In this document: one piece after another, positions 11,463 to 23,888 of the stretch
Layout of the letters: each line of letters begins with the position of its first letter
Numbering within the stretch: position 1 is the first letter of the stretch
NCBI RefSeq assembly: GCF_029962835.1
Contig: NC_080582.1
Location: 18,670,032 to 18,734,031, forward strand
Direction of reading: 5' to 3'
Origin: Magnolia sinica
Lineage: Eukaryota > Streptophyta > Magnoliopsida > Magnoliales > Magnoliaceae
Length of the DNA stretch: 64,000 bases
Position numbers and translations under genes: made by a program
The notes under the pieces: generated by a model
Told to the model about the DNA's origin: nothing
The model's database searches: none
The model's input: only the letters and a program-made list of their open reading frames with translations

Positions 11463-14400
11463 AAGGTGGGCCCTACGTAGTTTACTCAGTACAATAAGAG
11501 TGTATTGAGTAACTCACTATGCAATCCGATTTCCTCTGCAGCATCACCATGACCTATGGCCCCACCATGATGTATATATTTTATCCGTGCCATTCATCTA
11601 TTTTTACAGATCATTTTAGGGCTTTATCTCACTCAGAAAGCCTTTTGGAGGATGTGTGAGATGGCCATGCATGCTTATGAGAGTATCAAAGTTTCTCTTT
11701 TGCAGGCCTGTTCCACGAAAGGGGTTTGATACTCTGGCAGAGTTTAGTGAATGATACACATGTACACAAACATCTTTCAAGTAGCAGATTTTTTCTGAAA
11801 TTAAAAATTCTTAGAACTCTGTTGATGTGGCCACTGGCTTTAAGATGGAATGTAAAGATCAGAGATTTGGACATCAGCAGTATTTATGCATTGAATTAGT
11901 CGTAATCTTTGATGTAATATTGACATGTGGATTCTCTGGTATTAGTTCATAATATAGATGCCAGACAGGCAAAGCTTGTTATACACTGAAAGCTGCAAAT
12001 ATTTAAACTTATCTAATGTGTTTTGTGATGTGTTCTTACGCAAAACCAAAAGAAAATGTCATTTAGAAAGTTTCAGATATATATTGATCAGGTAAAATAT
12101 TTATCTTCCTTTAGAGAGATTGTGATACTTTAGCTGATTGGAAATGAAATTTCATGAAACATGATGAAGCAATTACATCATAAGAATTCCAAAGTGCTGT
12201 ATTTCATTTTAAAATAAAATAAAATAATTCGTTGTGGTTAGGAACATATAAGGTGTGTTTAGATGCATTATTGAACTGAATTGCAGCTATTAGTCTAATA
12301 GAGTGGAAATTAGACAAGTTGTGATTTCCTCAGCAACTGTTTGGGCTCCAAATTGTGGTTATGTTGCTTCCAAGTTGGACTTGAATAAAAAATAACTACC
12401 AATTTTGTGGGTTGCTTCCTCATCATGAATTCTAGAAAATGTCGATTACTTTTGCCCATTCCTATAGATTAATAAAGTGAAATTTCACAATTAACTTTGT
12501 GCATGATTTTTGTGTTTTAACCCATCATAGAGGTAACCCATTGATTGGACAATTGGAGTCAATGAGGATGTTGATTGGATGGTATACGGGGCTTCATACC
12601 AAATCTTAGTATATTGCTGATTAACAGGATCATTTCTATTTCCTACACATTTACACTTTGATTTTCAAATAGCCGATGAGTTAGAAAGGCCCATTGCTTG
12701 GTGATCTAGATTGTTGAGATGGGTTTTCATCGTGGATGGACCATGCTTCCAAAATTTTCCCTACCAAAGATCCTACCTCTCAAAAGTTTCTACTCCTTTT
12801 CCTATTTGCTTTGAATTGTGTTGGAACTAAGAGATTCTTTAGATACATCTATTTAACCTTATTTTCATTTGTTCTATTTGACTGCAGGAGATGATATCCA
12901 AGCCTGAAATTGGACAATCACAAAGGTTTTATGCATGAAACAAAGCTAATTTTTCCCTTCCTATGTTGCTTTACTATTGATTCCAAGTAGCTTTTTCTTT
13001 CTTCTTTATTTAGTTTTTATAATGATTTGTATTTTTTAAAAAGGTTTCTGGGATATCAAGCTGATAAACATCGGTGGACCAGCATGATTTTTTTGAGGTT
13101 CTATATTTTTCTTTCTTTCTTTTGAAGATCAGGCTCAAACAAGCTTTGTAATCGTCCATAAAAATCCTTAGCACTGTTTGCTATGTCAATTGTCTTGAGG
13201 CCAACATTTTTTTGGGAATGAAGAAGCACTTGTTGACATCCTTTGATCTCTGGCACTGCAGATCTCGTTGTTGTCCCCAACATTATTTATTTCTTTTGAT
13301 CTGTTTGACAATTGCTTAAGCTTAGTTATGTTGGTTAGCATGAGGAGGTGATTATAAATAGTAACTATTGCTTAAGTTTACAATAGCATCATCACAAAGT
13401 TTAGCTTTATCTGCAATACAGAGTTCACATCATTTTTTATCAGAGTTTCTTAATTGAAACTGTAAAGGATGCTTAATTTGTTATATTTTGCTACATCTTG
13501 AAATGCAATTATATCTGGCCCCTACCCTTGCTGTTGGCTCCATCACCAGGCTAATTTTGCTTCTCTTTTCGTGTTTTTCTTAGGTTCGCATAAACCAACA
13601 AGGTGCAAAACAAAGGAAGTTCCTTGTTTGTCACAGACAGGAATTTTAGCCTCAGTATAAAATTGTGGTTGGAGTTGAAAGTCAGTCTGTTGCATAGTAT
13701 TAAATAGTAGCAAATAAACAATATATTATGGTTCCTTTCAGTTTTTGTTGATTCTAATTTTTCTGTAGCTGATAAATTAACCTGGGGTGTCATCTTACTC
13801 CCATATATTTGGCTTTTGGTAGATCCTGTGTTCTTCTTTTTCTCTATTAGTTACTTAGACTATCAAATGTTGATTTTCTTTCATTGTTTAGTTTTTGGTG
13901 TATGTGATTGTTTGCATTACTGTAAATTACTGCTCATTTTACCATTTTTGGAACCCACACAAATGATCTTGGCTCGCTTAAGTTTGTCACAGAAAACTTG
14001 CCAATGCTTGTTACTAAAACTTAAGTTACTGATGAGTACAATCCAATGATTGAATCTCTTTGGTGGTGAAACTCTTTAAGTACTTGAGACTATGTTCCCT
14101 ACTTCTTAGTTCCCTCTTGATGGCCACTTTGATTGCAGTAATTTCAGCCTAAGATGAGACATGCAGTTTCAGTTTCTTTTATATTAGATTTTTTTTTTTT
14201 TTTTTTTTTTTTCATTCTTTCTCTTTTTTCCCTTTTTCTTTAGACAATTGGGAACTGTTAGAGAAATTGGGCTTCCTCTTATATCTTCTTCTATTATCCA
14301 ATTTCATAAACACTTACATATAACATGTGTTGATACTCTATGATCTTAGTGAAAGTTTAAAGTGCAAGGCAAACTCACTTGCTCGGCAGATGCTATATAT

Positions 14401-14479
14401 AGGCTTTCTTGGTTTATAGGCAAGAATAATGTATTGATGTAGTGCTTTGTGGACTATTATGTTTTTTTTATTCTTGGAA
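11463..14479. other. CACTA internal region, unrecognised, possibly captured intron/exon sequence
   Basis: The base composition is gene-like (T-rich intron-like stretches, several TGCAG acceptor-like sites), but no protein was recognised. The best exon-like interval is about 12888-12925: TTTGACTGCAG acceptor upstream, an open stretch reading EMISKPEIGQSQ, then AAAG/GTTTTA. A truncated MITE end (GCCCCACCATGATGTATA) is at about 11555-11625. The block 12555-12745 recurs at 25445-25620. A poly-T run lies at about 14190-14211. Gene capture by the CACTA element is inference only. Confidence 0.35.
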
Positions 14480-15060
14480 GATAAAACCTATAACCTTAAT
14501 CTTAACCTAAAACCTAGCTAAACGTAAACCTAAAACCTAGATGTATTCTCAAATCCCTAAACCTAAACGAACACCTAATCCTAATCTCAACTCCTTAACC
14601 TAAACCTAAACCTAAACTTAAAAACCCAAACCTAAACCCGATCCTGAACCCGAACCTATAACTACAACCTAAACCTTAACCTAAACCTATAACCTATAAC
14701 CTAAACCTATAACCTAAACTCAATTCCCTAAACACTAACCTACAACCTAACCTAAACCTATACTTAAAACCTAAACCTATTCTCAAATCCCAAAACCTAT
14801 AACCTAAACCTAAACCTATAACCTATAACCTAAACCTATAACTTAAACTCAATTCCCTAAATTCTAACTTACAACCTAACCTAAACCTATACTTATAACC
14901 TAAGCCTATTCTCAAATCCCAAAACTTATAATCTAAACCTAAACCTTAACCTAAACCTATAACCAATAACCTAAACCTATAACCTAAACTCAATTCCCTA
15001 AACCTTAACCTATAACATAACCTAAACCTATACTTATAACCTAAACCTATTCTCAAATCC
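14480..15060. repeat. Telomere-like CCTAAA satellite, first block
   Basis: Degenerate CCTAAA, CCTATAA and CCTTAA units on the plus strand, with anchors TATTCTCAAATCCC and CAATTCCCTAAA at irregular spacing. The six-base unit differs from the canonical plant telomere CCCTAAA, although CCCTAAA occurs scattered. Confidence 0.85.
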
Positions 15061-15335
15061 CAAAACCAAAGATACTAAAGTATCTAATGCGTCTTAAATA
15101 TTTAGAATTAAGAAGTCTCAAGTCCAACCAGTTGGACTGCAATTTATTACATCTTAAACATTTTTACAGATCATTTTATAAATCATTTACATCTTTACCA
15201 TCAATTGTATTATCAAATGAAATTCAAACTCTTTGTTGGGGTTAACTATAAATCATTTATAGTTGTTTATAATAATATGAAAAAAATCTGTTTTTGTTTA
15301 TAATAATATTAAAAAAATCTTTTTGTAAAAAAAAT

Positions 15336-15730
15336 GATTCATTTGATTTTTTTTGTATGGATGCATCATGCATGGTTTTATGATAAAACACATGTATGTA
15401 TGTATGTATATGTATACATGCACACATGGATGGATGAAACGTATGCATGCATGCATGGATGGACAGATTATGCATGTGTGTATGCATACATGCATGGATG
15501 TATGTATGTGTGTGTGTATGTATGTATGTATGCATGCATGGATGGAAGACTGGATGGATGGATCATCACGCATGTGGGTGTATGTGTGTATGCATTTATG
15601 GATAGATGGATGGATTGTTAGATCATGGATGGATGGATCATCATGTATGTGTTTATGTATGTATGCATGCATGGATGAATGGATGTATCATCATGCATGT
15701 TTGTATGCATGTATGTATGTATGCATGATC
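15336..15730. repeat. Compound tetranucleotide microsatellite (GCAT, GTAT, GGAT)
   Basis: About 400 bp of interspersed ATGC, ATGT and GATG units, e.g. GTATGTATGTATGCATGC, inserted in the telomere-like satellite. Both strands stay open because the period is not a multiple of three and stop-poor, giving His/Tyr/Met-rich frames that are not genes. Confidence 0.85.
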
Positions 15731-16204
15731 CCAAACCTAAACCCGACCCCAAACCCGAACCCGGTTTCCTAAACCTAAACCTTAACTTATCCTCAATTCC
15801 CTAAAGCTATAACCTATAACCTAAAACCTACACCTAATCATGTGCATATATTTGCGGATATATATATATAGATCCATGTATTGGTTGCATGGATCTATAT
15901 ATAGGTTGCATTATAGGGAAACATTTAATGATGTGTCATACAGGTTGTGGCTATTAAAGATATAATATCACCTCCTTATAGGGAAACATTTAATGATGTG
16001 TATAGGTAAATTCATTTTTTTATTCCTTATATTGTTTCCCAGTTATATTTGTGTTGATTTCAGAGTACAGGTAACAATAGAAAGTGTTGGTCGATTGTGG
16101 CTTATAGACAAAGGGATGAGTAACCAACAATACGAATATGGGAGGCCTTCCCCAGGTATCCAAATGCTTTTAGATATAATTATGTTGTTTTTAAATATAT
16201 TAGA
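15731..16204. other. Short telomere-like block plus unrecognised spacer
   Basis: 15731-15835 is again CCTAAA-type with CCCGAACCCGGTTTCC. 15836-16204 is non-repetitive apart from two copies of TATAGGGAAACATTTAATGA about 63 bp apart (about 15912 and 15976). An open stretch at about 16056-16156 preceded by TTGATTTCAG could be an exon (reads QVTIESVGRLWLIDK) but is not recognised. Confidence 0.5.
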
Positions 16205-16710
16205 TCAAAATTGATGGAGCAGACCCGGATGTGCGTCGGAGCTATTCGGATATTGAGCGGGGGTCCCTGGAAGGTGGGAACCACTGTTATGACTATGATG
16301 AAGCTATCCATTTCCTATGGACAACATTGGAGTGGCCTGACCATTTGGACAGGCCATGTTTATGTATTAACTCGAAATTGATGGAGCAGACCCGGATGTG
16401 CGTCGGAACAATCCGGATGTTGAGCGGGGGTCCCTGGAAGGTAGGAACCGCTGTTATGACCATGATGAAGCTGTCTATTTTCTATGAACAATATTGGAGG
16501 GGCCTGGCCATTTGGACATGCCGTGTTTATGTATTTGATCAAAATTAATGGATCAGACTCGGATGTGCGTCGGAGCTATTCGAAAGAGCGGGGTTTCCTG
16601 GAAAGAGGAAACCGCTATTATGACCATGATGAAGCTATCCGTTTTTTATGGACAGCATTGGAAGGGCCTGGCCATTTGCGCCGAATGGCCGTGTTTATAT
16701 CTGTATTTGC
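16205..16710 (+). repeat. 167-bp unit in three tandem copies
   Basis: The block around ATGGAGCAGACCCGGATGTG begins near 16213, 16380 and 16547, a period of exactly 167 bp. Units include TGTTATGAC-x-ATGATGAAGC and end with a GGCC-rich segment. Because 167 is not a multiple of three, copies translate in different frames. The origin is unknown. The triplication is embedded in the telomere-like satellite. Confidence 0.85.
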
Positions 16711-19700
16711 AGGGACCATACCCTTAACCTAAACCAAAACCTATGACCTAAAACCTTAACCTATAACCTAAACCTCAACCTTAACCTAAACCTAAACCTT
16801 AACCTAAAACCTAAAACCTAAATGTATTCTCAAATCCCTAAACCTAAACCTACACTTAATCCTAATCTTAACTCCCTAGCCTAAACTTATACCTAAACTT
16901 GAAAACCCAAACATAAACCCAATCCAGAACCCGAACCTAAACCTTAACCTTAACCTATTCTCAATTCCCTAAACCTATATCTTATAACCTAAACCTAAAC
17001 CTTAACCTATACCTATAACCTTAACCTAAACCTAAACCTTAACCTAAACCTATAACCTTAACCTAAAACCTAAACCTATAACCTAAACCTAAATCAAAAC
17101 ATATAACCAAAACCAAAACCAAAACCTATATCCTAAACCCGAACACATTCTCAAATCTTATAACCCATAATCTAAATCTAAACCTAAACCTAAACCAAAA
17201 CCTATAACCTAAACCAAAACCTATAACCTAAACCAAAGCCAAAACCTATAGCCTAAACCCGAACCCATTCTCAAATCCAAAAACCTATAACCTAAACCGT
17301 TAACCTATAACCTAAATCAAAACTTATAACCTAAACCAAACCTAAACCTAAAACCAAAACTTAAAACATAAACCTATAATCTATAACCTAAATCAAAACA
17401 TATAATCAAAACCAAATTCCAAAACCTAAACCTAAACCTAAACCTAAACCTAAACCTAAAACCTAAACCTAAACCTATACCTAAACTCCAATATCTAAAC
17501 CCAAACCTAAACCTAATCCTATAACTTAAACTCAAATCCCTAAACCTTAACTTATAACCTAACCTAAACCTATACTTATAACCTAAAACTATTCTCAAAT
17601 CCCAAAACCTATAACCTAAACCTAACCTTTCCCTAAACCTATAACCTAAACTCAATTCCCTAAACCTAAACCTAGACCTAAACCAAAACCTATAGCCTAA
17701 ACTCAAATCCCTAAACCTCAACCTATAACCTAACCTAAACCTATACTTATAACCTAAAACTATTCCCAAATCCCAAAACCTATAACTTAAACCTAAGCTT
17801 TCCCTAAACCTATAAGCTAAACTCAATTCCCTAAAGTAAAATCTACACCTAATCCTAATCTCAACTCCCTAACCTAAACCTAAACATAAACTTGAAAACT
17901 CAAACTTAAACCCAATCCCGAACCTGAACCCGATTTCCTAAACCTAAACCATAACCCTTTCGCAAATCCAAAAACCTATAACCAAAACCAAAACCAAAAC
18001 CAAAACTTATAACCTAAACCCGAACCCATTCTCAAATCCCAAAACCTATAACCTAAACTAAAACCAAAACCTATAACCTAAACCCGAACCCATTCTCAAA
18101 TCCCAAAACCTATAACCTAAACATAAATCTTAACCTAAACCTATAACCTATAACCAAAACCTATAACCTAAACCCGAACCCATTCTCAAATCCCAAAACC
18201 TATAACCTAAACCTAAACCTTAACCTAAACCTATAACCTATAACATAAATCAAAACCTAAACCTAAACCTAAAACCTAAGCCTATAACCTATAACCTAAA
18301 GCAAAACCTATTACCTTTCCCTAAACTTTAACCTAAACCTATAACCTATAACCTAAATCAAAACCAAAACCAAACCTAAACCTAAACCTAAACCTATAAC
18401 CTATAACCTAAACCTAAACCTAAAACCTAATGTATTCTAAAATCCCTAAACCTAAACCTACACATAATCATAATCTCAACTCCCTAACCTAAACTTAAAC
18501 CTAAACTTGAAAACCCAAACCTAAACCCGATCCTGAACCCGAACCCGATTTCCTAAACCTAAACCTTAACCTATAACCTAACCTAAACCTATACTTATAA
18601 CCTAAACCTATTCTCAAATCCCAAAACCTATAACTATAACCTAAACCTTAACCAAAAACCTATAACCTAACCTAAACCTAAACATATAACCTTAACATAA
18701 ACCTAAACCTATAACCTTAACCTTAACATATAACTTTAACCAAAACCTATAACCTAAACCTATTCTCAAATCCCGAACCCGATTTCCTAAACCTAAACCT
18801 TAACCCATTCTCAATTCGCTAAACCTATAGCTTATAACCTAAACCTATACCTTAACCTAAACCTATAACCTAAACATAAACTTAAAACCTAAATGTATTC
18901 TCAAATCCTTAAACCTAAACCTACACCTAATCATAATCTCAACTCCCTAACCTAAACCTAAACCTAAACTTGAAAACCCAAACCTAAACCTAATCCTGAA
19001 CCCGAACCCGATTTCCTAAACCTAAACCACAACTTATTCTCAATTCCCGAAACCTTAACCTATAACCTAACCTAAACCTAAATCTATAACCTAAACCTAA
19101 ACCTATAACCTAAGTGTATTCTCAAATCCTTAGACCTAAACTTACACCTAATCCTAATCTCAACTCTTTAACCTAAACCTAAACCTAATCCCGAACCCGA
19201 TCCCAATTTCCTAAACCTAAACATTAACCTATTCTCAATTCCCTAAACCTATATCTTATAATCTAAACCTAAACCTAAACCATAACCTAAACCTAAACCT
19301 AAACCTGTAACCTATAACCTAAACCTAAACTTAAAACCTAAATGTATTCTCAAATTCCTAAACCTAAACCTACACCTAATCCTAATCTCAACTCCCTAAC
19401 CTAAACCTAAACCTAAACTTGAAAACCCAAACCTAAACCCGATCCCGAACCTGAACCCGATTTCCTAAACCTAAACCTTAACCTATTCTCAATTCCCTAA
19501 ACCTATAGCTTATAACCTAAACCGAAACCTAAACCTAAACCTATAACCTATAACCTTGACCTAAACCTGTAACCGATAACCTAAACCTAAACCTAAAACC
19601 TAAATGTATTCTCAAATCTCTAAACCTAAACCTACACCTAATCCTAATCTCAACTCCCTAACCTAAACCTAAACCTAAACTTGAAAACCAAAACCTAAAC

Positions 19701-22700
19701 CCGATCCCGAACCCGATTTCCTATACCTAAACCTTAACCTGTTCTCAATTCCCTAAACCTATAGCTTATAACCTAAACCGAAACCTAAACCTATACCTAA
19801 ACCTAAACCTAAACCTATAACCTATAACCTAAACATAAACCTAAAACCTAAATATATTCTCAAATCCCTAAACCTAAACCTACACCTAATCCTAATCTCA
19901 ACTCCCTAACCTAAACATAAACCTAAACTTGATAACCCAAACCTAAACCCGATCCTGAACCCGAACCCGATTTCCTAAACCTAAACCTTAACCTATTCTC
20001 AATTCCCTAAACCTTAACCTATAACCTAACCTATACCTAAATCTATAACCTAAACCTAAACCTAAAACCTAAGTGTATTCTCAAATCCTTAAACCTAAAC
20101 CTACACCTAATCCTAATCTCAACTCCCTAACCTAAACCTAAACCTAAACTTGAAAACCCAAACCTAAACCCGATCCTGAACCCGAACCCAATTTTCTAAA
20201 CCTAAACATTAACCTATTCTCAATTCCCTTAACCTATATCTTATAACCTGAACCTAAACCTAAACCTAAACCTAAACCTAAACCTATAACCTATAACTTT
20301 AACCTAAACCTAAACCTAAACCTGTAACCTATAACCTAAACCTAAACCTAAAACCTAAATGTATTCTCAAATCTTTAAACCTAAACCTATACCTAATCCT
20401 AATCTCAACTCCCTAACTTAAACCTAAACTTAAACTTGAAAACCCAAACCTAAACCCGATCCCGAACCCGAACCCGATTTCCCAAACTTAAACCTTAACC
20501 TTTTCTCAATTCCCTAACCTATATCTTATAACTTAAACCTAAGCCTAAACCTAAACCTTAACCTACACCTAAACCTAAACCTGTAACCTGTAACCTATAA
20601 CCTAAACCTAAACCTATAACCTAAATGTATTCTAAAATCCCTAAACCTAAACCTACACCTAATCCTAATCTTAACTCCCTAACCTAAACCTAAACCTAAA
20701 CCTAAACTTGAAAACCAAAACCTAAACCCGATCCCGAACCCCAACCCGATTTCCTAAACCTATACCTTAACCTTTTCTCAATTCCCTAAACCTATAGCTT
20801 ATAACCTAAACCTAAACCTTAACCTAAACCTAATCCAAAACCTAAACCTGTAATCTAAACATAAAACCTAAATGTATTCTCAAATCCCTAAACCTAAACC
20901 TACACCTAATCCTAATCTCAACTCCCTAACCTAAACCTAAACCCGATCCCGAACCCGAACCCGATTTCCTAAACCTAAACCTTAACCTATTCTCAATTCC
21001 CTAAACCTATTGCTTATAACCTAAACCGAAACCTAAACCTATACCTTAACTTAAACCTAAACCTAAACCTATAACATATAACTTAAACATAAACCTAAAA
21101 CTTAAATGTATTCTCAAATCCCTAAACCTAAACCTACACATAATCCTAATCTCAACTCCTTAACATAAACCTAAACCTAAACTTGAAAACCCAAACCTAA
21201 ACCCGATCCCGAACCCGAACCCAATTTCTTAAACCTAAACCTAAATGTATTCTCAAATCCCTAAACCTAAACCAACACCTAATCCTAATCTCAACTCCCT
21301 AACCTAAACCTAAACTTAAACTTGAAAACCTAAACCAAAACCCGATCCCGAACCCGAACCCGATTTCCTAATCCTAAACCTTAACCTATTCTCAATTCCC
21401 TAAACCAATAGCTTATAACCTAAACCTAAACCTAAACCTAAACCTAAACCTAAAGTTATAACCTATAACCTTAACCTAAACCTAAACCTAAACCTGTAAC
21501 CTATAACCTAAACCTAAACCTAAAACCTCAATGTATTCTCAAATCCCTAAACCTAAACCTACACCTAATCCTAATCTTAACTCCCTAACCTAAACCTAAA
21601 CTTGAAAACCCAAACCTAAACCCGATCTCGAACCCGAACCCGATTTCCTAAACCTAAATCTTAACCTATTCTCAATTCCCTAAACTTATAGCTTATAACC
21701 TATACCTAAACCTAAACCTAAACCTATAACATATAACATATAACCTAAACCTAAACCTAAAACCTAATATATTCTCAAATCCCTAAACCTAAACCTACAC
21801 CTAATCTTAATCTCAACTCCCTAACCTAAACCTAAACCTAAACTCGATCCCGAACCCGAACCCGATTTCCTAAACCTAAACCTTAACCTATTCTCAATTC
21901 CCTAAACCTATAGCTTATAACCTAAACCTAAACTTAAACTTTAACCTAAACCAATAACCTATAACTTAAATTTAAACCTACACCTAAAACCTAAATGTAT
22001 TCTCAAATCCCTAAACCTAAACCTACATCTAATCCTAATTTCAACTCCTTAACCTAAACCTAAACCTAAACTTGAAAACCCAAACCTAAACCCGATCCCG
22101 AACCCGTACCCAATTTCCTAAACCTAAACATTAACATATTCTTAATTCCCTAAACCTATAGCTTATGACCTAAACCTAAACCTAAACCTAAAGCTTAACC
22201 TAAACCTAAACCTAAACCTATAACCTATAACCTAAACCTAAACCTAAAACCTAAATGTATTCTCAAATCCTTAAACCTAAACCTACACCTAATCCTAATC
22301 TCAACTCCCTAACCTAAACCTAAACCTAAACTTGAAAACCCAAACCTAAACCCGATCCCGAACCCGAACCCAATTTCCTAAACCTAAACCTTAACCTATA
22401 ACCTAACATAAACCTAAACGTATAACCTAAACATAAGCCTAAAACTTAAACCTAAACCTAAAATCGAAATGTATTCTCAAATCCCTAAACCTAAACCTAT
22501 ACCTAATCCTAATCTCAACTCCCTAACCTAAACCTAAACCTAAACTTGAAAACCCAAACCTAAACCCGATCCCGAACCCGAACCCGATTTCCTAAACCTA
22601 AACCTTAACCTATAACCTAACATAAACCTAAACCTATTACCTGCACTTATAACCTAAACATAAGCCTAAAACCTAAACCTAAACCCAAAATCGAAATGTA

Positions 22701-23080
22701 TTCTCAAATCCTTGAACCTAAACCTACACATAATCCTAATCTCAACTCCCTAACCTAAACTTAAACTTAAACTTGATAACCGAAACCTAAACCTGATCCC
22801 GAACTTGGACCCGATTTCCTAAACCTAAACCTTAACCTTAACCTATTCTCAATTCCCTCAAGCTATAACCTATATACTATAACCTATAACTAAAACCTAA
22901 ACCTTAACTTAAACCTATAACCTAAGCCTAAACCTTAACCTAAACCTAAACCAAAACCTATAACCTAAACCTTAACCTATAACCTATAACCTATAACCTA
23001 TAACCTAAACTTATAACCTATAACCTAAAACCTAATCCTAAACCTAAACCTAAACCTAAAACCTAAACCTAAACCTATTT
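16711..23080. repeat. Telomere-like CCTAAA satellite, main block with higher-order unit of 215-290 bp
   Basis: About 6.4 kb of degenerate CCTAAA repeats. From about 18890 to 22700 a higher-order unit is evident. The anchor TGTATTCTCAAATC recurs near 18893, 19117, 19345, 19604, 19852, 20071, 20359, 20627, 20873, 21107, 21246, 21532, 21768, 21997, 22256, 22469 and 22697. Each unit follows the order ...CACCTAATCCTAATCTCAAC..., AACTTGAAAACCC, CCCGATCCCGAACCCG, ATTTCCTAAACC, TATTCTCAATTCCC, TATAGCTTATAACC. Most spacings are 213-288 bp, one is 138 bp. Frames in it (Arg/Phe/Leu/Tyr-rich) are artefacts. Confidence 0.9.
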
Positions 23081-23455
23081 TAATGATCAGTTTTATTTTT
23101 AAAAAGTGCTTGCTTTTTTGGAAGAAGTTTATGCAATTCTTCATGATTCTGAATTATAATGTTTTGTTGGTTTAATATTTTTTTTCAGGTGAAAGACACA
23201 CTAAGAAAATTGTTGCTGATTTTTTTACTTTTTTTATTTATGATGTTAAACTTATATATATTTATGTGTGGATGATTGTAATGTGGATAAGATTGCTTGT
23301 GTTTGGATGGATGTAGTTTATATTTGGATGAATGTAGTTTATGTTGGATTTACGTAGTTTGGGTTGTTTAGATGCATGTGAATGTGAATATGATGAAATA
23401 TATTATTTAACAGGTGTATATCAGGAAGAATACGATGAAATATATATATTGACCC
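23081..23455. other. CACTA right internal spacer, no gene recognised
   Basis: T-rich, intron-like sequence with a plausible acceptor TTTTTTTTCAG (ending about 23188) followed by GTGAAAGACACACTAAG. This could be the end of a decayed transposon gene, but nothing is recognisable. Degenerate GGATGNATGTAGTTTAT units occur at about 23305-23360. Confidence 0.4.
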
Positions 23456-23870
23456 TCTTATAAAGGACGGTTTATGGCCGTCCTTTGAAGGCCTATAAGA
23501 GACGGTCCATGACCGTCCTTTTAAAGGACAGTCTATGGCCGTCCTTTGAAGGCCTATAAGAGACGGTCCATGACAGTCCTTTTTAAGGACGATCCATGAC
23601 CGTCCTTTGAAGGCTTATCAAAGACGGTCTACGACGGTCTACGACGGTCTTTTTTAAGGACGGTCGATGGCCGTCCTTTAAAGGCTCATAAGAGATGGTC
23701 CGAGACCATCCTTTTTAAGGACGGTTCATGACCGTCCTTTTTTCGTCAATAAAAATGACGATTTTTGACCGTCCTTTAAGTAATACGACACGTCGAAATT
23801 TGACGGCCCTTGCGACGGTCCATGACCATCCTTTTTGGTCATTTGAGACGATTTTGGACCGTCCTTTTTT
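23456..23870. repeat. CACTA right subterminal repeat array (GGACGGTC/GACCGTCC)
   Basis: Inverted pairs such as AAAGGACGGT...CCGTCCTTTGAAGG and AGAGACGGTCCATGACCGTC recur about every 60 bp, three or four times, then become irregular toward the end. The core 7-mer is shared with the left array, supporting that both ends belong to one element. Confidence 0.8.
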
Positions 23871-23888
23871 CACAGTTTTGGCGTAGTG
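23871..23888 (-). repeat. CACTA right terminal inverted repeat
   Basis: The minus-strand reading is CACTACGCCAAAACTGTG, a good plant CACTA terminus. It is followed by AGC (23889-23891), identical to the AGC before the left end. Confidence 0.8.

Larger units (their letters stand above)
6243..23888. mobile_element. CACTA (EnSpm/CMC) transposon, 17.6 kb, apparently non-autonomous
   Basis: The right end, read on the minus strand, is CACTACGCCAAAACTGTG. The left end is CACTTCGTGAAAAATGAA, a diverged match. The three bases before the left end (6240-6242) and after the right end (23889-23891) are both AGC, the 3-bp target duplication expected of CACTA elements. Both ends carry subterminal arrays of GACGGTC/GACCGTC units in inverted pairs (6266-6775 and 23456-23870). 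No TNP2-type transposase was recognised inside, so it looks non-autonomous; an intron-rich gene could escape notice. Removing it rejoins one gypsy LTR. Alternative: two unrelated CACTA ends; the identical TSD and shared subterminal motif argue against this. Confidence 0.8.

Noticed and set aside
15257..15772. His/Tyr/Thr/Met-rich overlapping frames on both strands
   Set aside because: Low-complexity product of the tetranucleotide island.
17374..17826. 150-codon minus-strand frame rich in Arg, Phe, Tyr and Leu
   Set aside because: It is the translation of the CCTAAA-type satellite; the periodic composition explains the open frame.
14480..23080. A true chromosome end or a telomere fusion point
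   Set aside because: The unit is mostly CCTAAA rather than CCCTAAA, is highly degenerate, has higher-order structure and is enclosed by CACTA ends with a TSD.
14480..23080. CRISPR-like array because of regular anchors
   Set aside because: Spacers are themselves telomere-like repeats, the genome is a plant nucleus and there are no cas genes.
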